NCBI GenBank assembly: GCA_900751815.1
Contig: CAADST010000045.1
Span: 1 to 9,720 of the forward strand
Origin: Bacilli bacterium
GTDB taxonomy: Bacteria > Bacillota_I > Bacilli_A > RF39 > UBA660
DNA: 9,720 nt
Direction: 5' to 3'
The position numbers and the translations under genes are program-made. Within the stretch, counting starts at the first letter, position 1; every line of letters begins with the position of its first letter. The notes beneath the pieces were generated by a model, which ran no database searches, was not told the DNA's origin, and saw only the letters and a list, made by a program, of their open reading frames with translations. Positions 5,897 through 9,720 of this stretch are shown piece by piece.

Positions 5897-6550
5897 TTAA
5901 TTAGTTTTTTTATTGATGACAATCCATTTACCATTTCTATCAGCACCAACTCTTTTTATATAATTATTTTCAACCAAAAATTTAATATTATTTCTAATTG
6001 TTCTCGTTGTTACACCTAGCAAAGCAGACATTTCATCTTGAGTTATACTTGATCTGTCTATTATCAAGTCAATAATTCCTTCTTGTACTTTTGTTAAACC
6101 AATATTAGAACAAAAAGTCCTGTGCACTACCTTATTAGTAGTATAATCAAATTCATTTTGATTATATTTAATACTTACCCTTATAAAATGCGGAAAAAAA
6201 TGATAAATACTTTTATCGTATTTCTTTAAAATTCTTCTTATACCAGTACCCAAATGCTCAACTAGTTCTAAGTCATGAAATACTCTCATTAATTCTGGAT
6301 TTTTTGGAGCTGAATAGCCTTGAAAAAATTCATCTTCGGTAAATTCACTTTGTATTCCTCCAAATGAAGAAACTTCTAGTCTATCACTAAAGAGTTCAAA
6401 TTTAGGGGGATATTCATTAGACCAATCATTATGAACAATAGCATTGATAATAACCTCTCTAACAGCATTATAATCGTACATTGGTTGTTCAAGTCTTTCT
6501 GGATATGTAATTTTAGAATAAACTTTATTCTCTGTTCTAAACTTTTCCAA
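5897..6550 (-). pseudogene. C-terminal piece of the broken regulator: GHKL ATPase and winged helix
   Basis: This holds the ATPase core (NAIVHNDW, VSSFGGI, EHLGTGI) and winged helix (residues 150-215 of the piece, ending RNGKWIVINKK). The first possible start after the premature stop is a TTG at 6548-6550 with no ribosome-binding site, in the middle of the conserved sequence RVLEKFRTEN. The 81 codons between 6551 and 6793 are also open and family-like. So this is not an independent gene; it is the downstream half of the interrupted frame, expressed only by read-through or if the stop is an error. Confidence 0.7.
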
Positions 6551-6793
6551 TACTCTATATGTTGCTTTGACTAAAGAGCAATAACCAAATTCATAATATT
6601 CTTCTATTTCATCAACATCATCGCCAACATATTTGGCTACTTTAATTGAAACCCTATTATTGTCAGCTAAAAGATATGCAACATAATTATATTTTCCATC
6701 CTTTGTAAAAAAATCTAATTGACTTTCAAAATTGTCGCCAATTTCAAAACCTTTTTCTGCATAATATATCTTTAAATCGGTAAAAGTTAAATC

Positions 6794-7237
6794 TTATTTT
6801 GGCGAAATAATACTTTTTAAAGAATTTTTAGTTCTTTCTCTAAACATTTTATTTATTAAATGTTCATCCATTTTTTCATTAGAACTGCCAACCCTAATAA
6901 AACAACTATCAGGTGTCATTCCCATGCCTTTTATATGATATGGAGTTTCATATCCTTTTGCCACTGTTATCTTTAAGTATTTTTTATTTTCTTTTGTAAG
7001 TACTTCTAAATCAAATAATCCGAGAACAGATGGCTCTATATTAGAAATTATCAAATCTTTTATTTTTCTTTGCAACAAATCCAAATTATTTTTTAACCCA
7101 ATAACCTTTCCCTTATCATCAACACCAATATAGATGTTACCGCCATCTTTATTTAAAAAGGCTATGACTGTTTCCTCCAAGTCATCTACTAATTTAATTT
7201 TAAATTCATTTCTACTATCTTCAATAGTACTAAGCAT
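6794..7237 (-). CDS. Truncated AlbA_2 domain protein (N-terminal piece of the broken regulator)
   Basis: This is the part that would still be translated: 147 residues from the ATG at 7235-7237, with a strong GGAGGT 6 bases upstream, ending at the premature TAA. It contains the whole AlbA_2 domain: EFKIKL, then a helix, GGNIYIGVDDKGKVIGL, a beta strand ending KYLKITV, and the family landmark FIRVGSSNEKM. AlbA_2 domains are found in predicted DNA- or RNA-binding regulators and in Schlafen-type proteins. A free AlbA_2 domain without its ATPase and winged helix could be inert or could act as a competitor; nothing in the sequence decides this. Confidence 0.65.
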   Translation of the reverse strand: MLSTIEDSRNEFKIKLVDDLEETVIAFLNKDGGNIYIGVDDKGKVIGLKNNLDLLQRKIKDLIISNIEPSVLGLFDLEVLTKENKKYLKITVAKGYETPYHIKGMGMTPDSCFIRVGSSNEKMDEHLINKMFRERTKNSLKSIISPK

Positions 7238-7264
7238 TGCATTACCTCCAATCTTCTTAAATTA

Positions 7265-7294
7265 ATTATGCTATACATTTAAAATTTTTCTTAA
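7265..7294 (-). promoter_or_regulatory. Possible promoter of the AlbA_2 regulator gene
   Basis: On the minus strand TTAAGA (7289-7294), 18 bases, then CATAAT (7265-7270), with GGAGGT and the ATG close downstream. The match is only moderate. The tandem repeat array begins two bases upstream of the -35, where activator or repressor sites usually sit. Confidence 0.35.
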
Positions 7295-7295
7295 T

Positions 7296-7361
7296 AATTT
7301 CCGGGTAATTTCCGGGTAATTTCCGGGTAATTTCCGGGTAATTTCCGGGTAATTTCCTAGT
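7296..7361. repeat. Tandem 11-bp repeat array (five exact copies plus one degenerate)
   Basis: The unit AATTTCCGGGT is repeated without error at 7296-7306, 7307-7317, 7318-7328, 7329-7339 and 7340-7350. A sixth copy, AATTTCCTAGT (7351-7361), has two changes. The period is close to one turn of B-DNA, so proteins bound to each unit would sit on the same face. The GC-rich CCGGG cores stand out sharply in AT-rich surroundings. The array lies between the ychF terminator and the regulator gene's promoter. It has no spacers and is not a CRISPR. Confidence 0.95.
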
Positions 7362-7459
7362 AAAATTATCTAAGCATAATTCAAATTAAAACATTTTAAA
7401 TATTCACATCGACTTATCTCACTAAATAAAGTATATCACATTAAATAAGTGTTTACAAT

Positions 7460-7486
7460 AAAAAAACTAGATTATCTAGTTTTTTT
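7460..7486. terminator. Terminator of the abgT-like/ychF operon
   Basis: CTAGA (7467-7471) and TCTAG (7475-7479) form the core with a 3-base loop. Seven flanking A:T pairs (7460-7466 with 7480-7486) complete a near-perfect palindrome. On the minus strand it ends in seven T, and the mirror layout suits both strands. The ychF TAA stop (7485-7487) overlaps the stem. Confidence 0.8.
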
Positions 7487-8585
7487 ATACATTAAATCTA
7501 AAGTAACAGATGTCACCATCTTGCATAACATAATCTTTGCCTTCAATTCGTAGTTTTCCAGCTTCTTTTACTTTTAATTCTGTACCATATTCTACTAAAT
7601 CATCATAACTCATTACTTCTGCTCTTATAAAGCCCCTTTCAAAATCACTATGAATTATACCAGCACACTCTGGAGCTTTTGAACCACTTCTAAATGTCCA
7701 AGCTCTAACTTCATCAGCACCTACCGTAAAAAATGTTTTTAAACCAAGAAGATTGTAGCTAGCAAATATTAATTTATCTAAACCACTATTTTTAATTCCC
7801 ACTGATTCTAAAAATTCTATTCTTTCTTCATCTTCTAGACCTGCAAGATCTGCTTCAAGTTTAGTGCACATAACTATTACACCAGAACCTTCTGCTTCGG
7901 CATAATTTTTAACAGCAAGTGAGTATTCATTATCACCAACAGCTATATCATCTTCGCTCACATTTGCAACATATATAATTGGTTTAATGGTTAAGAAATT
8001 AAAGTTTTTAAGGAGTTTTAGTTCATCTAGCGAAAAACTTATTCTTCTTAAAGGAATATTTGCTTCCAAATTGTTTTTACATTTATTTAAAACTTCTACT
8101 TCGGCCATTAATAATTTATCCTTCGTAGACCCAGCTTTCTTTTCTACTTTACCTATTCTATTATTAACAACTTCTAAATCTGCTAAAACTAGTTCAATGT
8201 TTATTATTTCAATATCACTTACAGGATCAACTTTACCTGTAACATGAGTGATATTGGGATCAAGAAAACATCTAACAACTTCAACAATAGCATCGACTTC
8301 TCTAATATGTGATAAAAACTTATTACCTAAACCTTCACCAGATGATGCTCCTTTGACAAGTCCTGCAATATCAGTAAATTCAAATGTTGTTGGAATACTT
8401 CTTTTTGGGTTATATAAACTAGTTAGGTAATCTACTCTAGCATCTGGCACAATAACTGTTCCCACATTTGGTTCAATTGTTGCAAATAGATAATTCGCTG
8501 CTAAAATGTTTTGTTTAGTAATTGCATTAAAAAGTGTTGATTTGCCAACATTAGGAAGCCCAACAATTCCTGCTTTTAAACTCAT
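7485..8585 (-). CDS. ychF: Redox-regulated ATPase YchF (Obg-family P-loop protein)
   Basis: A 366-residue protein of normal length for this universally conserved, ribosome-associated ATPase. The P-loop GLPNVGKST is at residues 9-17 and G3 is TDIAGLVKGAS at about 71-81. The G4 position is NVSE (208-211), the NxxE form that replaces NKxD and lets YchF use ATP rather than GTP. A helical segment (about 130-180) is followed by the core end and a C-terminal TGS domain (about 283-366, with AWTFRSGSKAPECAGIIHSDFE split over two strands). It acts in the cytoplasm, in translation and stress responses. It is 13 bases after the AbgT-like gene, with AAAGGGGG about 5 bases before its ATG, so the two are probably co-transcribed. 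Confidence 0.97.
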   Translation of the reverse strand: MSLKAGIVGLPNVGKSTLFNAITKQNILAANYLFATIEPNVGTVIVPDARVDYLTSLYNPKRSIPTTFEFTDIAGLVKGASSGEGLGNKFLSHIREVDAIVEVVRCFLDPNITHVTGKVDPVSDIEIINIELVLADLEVVNNRIGKVEKKAGSTKDKLLMAEVEVLNKCKNNLEANIPLRRISFSLDELKLLKNFNFLTIKPIIYVANVSEDDIAVGDNEYSLAVKNYAEAEGSGVIVMCTKLEADLAGLEDEERIEFLESVGIKNSGLDKLIFASYNLLGLKTFFTVGADEVRAWTFRSGSKAPECAGIIHSDFERGFIRAEVMSYDDLVEYGTELKVKEAGKLRIEGKDYVMQDGDICYFRFNV

Positions 8586-8598
8586 ATTATCCCCCTTT

Positions 8599-9720
8599 CT
8601 ATGGTGCTACGCTAGTACCAACACCAAGTGGCATACCAACAATATACCATACTAATATTATTCCTAAGAACAAGGCACATGTTGCTCCTGCAAAAGGTAA
8701 TTGGTATTTTATAGCATCTTTTAAAGTAACTGGTTTACTACTTTGATTGTAAGTTGCTAAAAATGCTAAATAAACAATAAAGTAAGCAAACACTGGAGTT
8801 AGGCCAATCGATACAGCATTACCTAATCTAAATATAACTTGAGCAAATTCTGGGCTAACACCAGCTTGCATAAGCGTAGGTACGGTTGATGCCAGTGTTG
8901 ACCAGCCACTTATTGGACTAGGTACAACAAAAGTAACAATAATTGATGTAATAAATAATAATATACTTATAGGTAGTCCACTAAAGTTAGAATTATTTAT
9001 TAAATTAGCAAGTGATGCTGCAACTACATTACCAATATTTGTTTCTTTAAAAATATTAATAAATGTGGAAACTGCAAATATCATAACCAGAATTTTACCA
9101 ATACCATTTAGAGAATGACCTAAAGCATCAACAAATTCTTTATTATTTTTTATTGTTTTAGCTCCAATTCCATAAAATAAACCAAGTAATACAAATAAAA
9201 CTGCAACAACAAAGACAAAACCTTGTGAGAAGAATGAATCATAACTAAATAATTTATCAATATATAATTCTTGAGAATTATCTAGCAAATTACCAGAGAA
9301 TGGTAGTCCTGGAATAATATTATAAATAAAAATAAGCAAATAAATTAAACCAGCACCTAAAGAGAATATTAATCCACGCATTTTCTTTTTGGTAATAACT
9401 AATTCATCTTCAATATCTTCCTCCGGAAACTCATATTTTGGCATTCTTTTTGCCATATAATTTTCTACTATATTACTAATAATTAAACTAAGTAAGATAA
9501 TACCTACAAGCATAACAAAGATATAGCCAAATGATGAAATAGTATAACTACTATCAAATATATATGCATTAACTAATGTATAATCAAGTAAGCTTGAATC
9601 TATACTTGTTAAAAATACACTTAGGGCACCACCACAAGTAAGAGATGCAAATGAAGTGATTATACCAAGCATTGGATTTCTTTTGCCATAAAGGAAAAGT
9701 AGAGCTCCAAGAGGTATAAA
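8599..9720 (-). CDS. AbgT-family transporter (partial, 5' end outside window)
   Basis: The reading frame is open to the window edge: 16 further codons (FIPLGALLFLYGKRNP) precede the first in-window ATG at 9672 and match the family, so that ATG is internal. About 373 residues are visible, with roughly nine hydrophobic segments. AbgT landmarks include NPMLGIITSFASLTCGG (family usually with AGVSGG), the segment IGNVVAASLANLI, then LLFITSIIVTFVVPSPISGWSTLA, GVSPEFAQVIFRLGNAV and the ending GMPLGVG. The family imports p-aminobenzoyl-glutamate in E. coli (AbgT) and exports sulfonamides in some species (MtrF/YdaH). Here the usual IGSASAKW-like motif reads VPSPISGW, so substrate cannot be assigned. 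Likely forms an operon with ychF. Confidence 0.85.
   Translation of the reverse strand, partial: FIPLGALLFLYGKRNPMLGIITSFASLTCGGALSVFLTSIDSSLLDYTLVNAYIFDSSYTISSFGYIFVMLVGIILLSLIISNIVENYMAKRMPKYEFPEEDIEDELVITKKKMRGLIFSLGAGLIYLLIFIYNIIPGLPFSGNLLDNSQELYIDKLFSYDSFFSQGFVFVVAVLFVLLGLFYGIGAKTIKNNKEFVDALGHSLNGIGKILVMIFAVSTFINIFKETNIGNVVAASLANLINNSNFSGLPISILLFITSIIVTFVVPSPISGWSTLASTVPTLMQAGVSPEFAQVIFRLGNAVSIGLTPVFAYFIVYLAFLATYNQSSKPVTLKDAIKYQLPFAGATCALFLGIILVWYIVGMPLGVGTSVAP

Larger units (their letters stand above)
5897..7237 (-). pseudogene. AlbA_2 / GHKL-ATPase / winged-helix regulator gene interrupted by one in-frame TAA
   Basis: The frame from ATG 7237 to TAA 5897 is continuous except for one TAA at 6794-6796; reading through it gives a normal-looking protein of about 446 residues. 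Domain order: AlbA_2 nucleic-acid-binding domain (first 130 residues, with EFKIKL and GGNIYIGVDDKGKVIG), a linker, a GHKL-type ATPase (NAIVHND as the N box, then VSSFGGI and EHLGTGIRRI as glycine boxes), and a C-terminal winged helix (ITQDEMSALLGVTTRTIRNNI). This is the COG2865 family of predicted transcriptional regulators. The stop falls in the conserved segment SPK*DLTFTDLKIYYAEKG, where relatives typically have Gln, so CAA to TAA is the simplest cause. No frameshift is needed, and the flanking translation shows no other damage, so the lesion looks recent or is a sequencing error. An 11-bp tandem repeat array lies just upstream. Confidence 0.85.
7264..7381. repeat. Short inverted repeat flanking the 11-bp array
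   Basis: AATTATGCT (7264-7272) and AGCATAATT (7373-7381) are perfect 9-bp inverted copies, 100 bp apart, enclosing the tandem array. The left copy overlaps the proposed -10 of the regulator gene. Nine bases in AT-rich DNA can arise by chance. Confidence 0.5.

Noticed and set aside
6794..6796. Stop-codon reassignment or programmed read-through
   Set aside because: TAA ends many genes in this window, and no stimulatory structure or read-through context was evident after it. A nonsense change is simpler.
7296..7361. CRISPR array
   Set aside because: Units are 11 bp and directly abutting with no spacers, and no cas gene is present.
7296..7361. Plasmid or phage replication origin iterons
   Set aside because: No replication initiator gene or DnaA-box cluster is nearby; the surroundings are chromosomal core genes.
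7987..8430. Two adjacent plus-strand open frames inside ychF
   Set aside because: Both are antisense to conserved YchF sequence and have low-complexity, non-family translations.

Overview
The window looks like chromosomal DNA from a very AT-rich, low-GC Gram-positive-type bacterium, probably an uncultured Bacilli/Mollicutes-related lineage. Evidence: strong GGAGG ribosome-binding sites, the Firmicutes order rpsF-ssb-rpsR, sigma-A style promoters (TTGACA-17-TATTAT) and hairpin-plus-T-tract terminators. TGA is used as a stop (gene ending at 5143), so the genetic code is standard, not the Mycoplasma code. The lineage is inference; no rRNA or tRNA is present.

Nearly everything lies on the minus strand. 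From left to right: the 5' part of a membrane-anchored surface protein (1-467, runs off the window); a divergent small XRE-type repressor (584-811, the only plus-strand gene), with overlapping promoters and repeated half-sites between the two; a membrane-anchored HNH nuclease with a topoisomerase-type zinc ribbon (839-1879), convergent with the repressor and sharing one hairpin with it; the rpsF-ssb-rpsR operon (1972-2983), preceded by a consensus promoter and a leader RNA that can sequester the rpsF ribosome-binding site; a membrane acyltransferase-3 (3130-4269); a Bax inhibitor-1 family protein overlapping an RDD membrane protein (4373-5790); an AlbA_2/GHKL ATPase/winged-helix regulator gene broken by one in-frame TAA (5897-7237), preceded by a tandem 11-bp repeat array (7296-7361); and ychF (7485-8585) downstream of the 3' part of an AbgT-family transporter gene (8599-9720, start outside the window).

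Two features are core housekeeping: the S6/SSB/S18 operon and the YchF ATPase. The accessory-looking pieces are the surface protein/XRE/HNH cluster and the broken regulator with its repeat array. No complete, clearly new multi-gene system is visible. The best leads are the 11-bp array in front of the nonsense-interrupted regulator, the membrane-tethered HNH/zinc-ribbon protein, and the repeated operator-like sites between the repressor and the surface protein. No gene-free stretch exceeds 300 bases; the longest, 7238-7484, holds the repeat array, a weak promoter and the ychF terminator.
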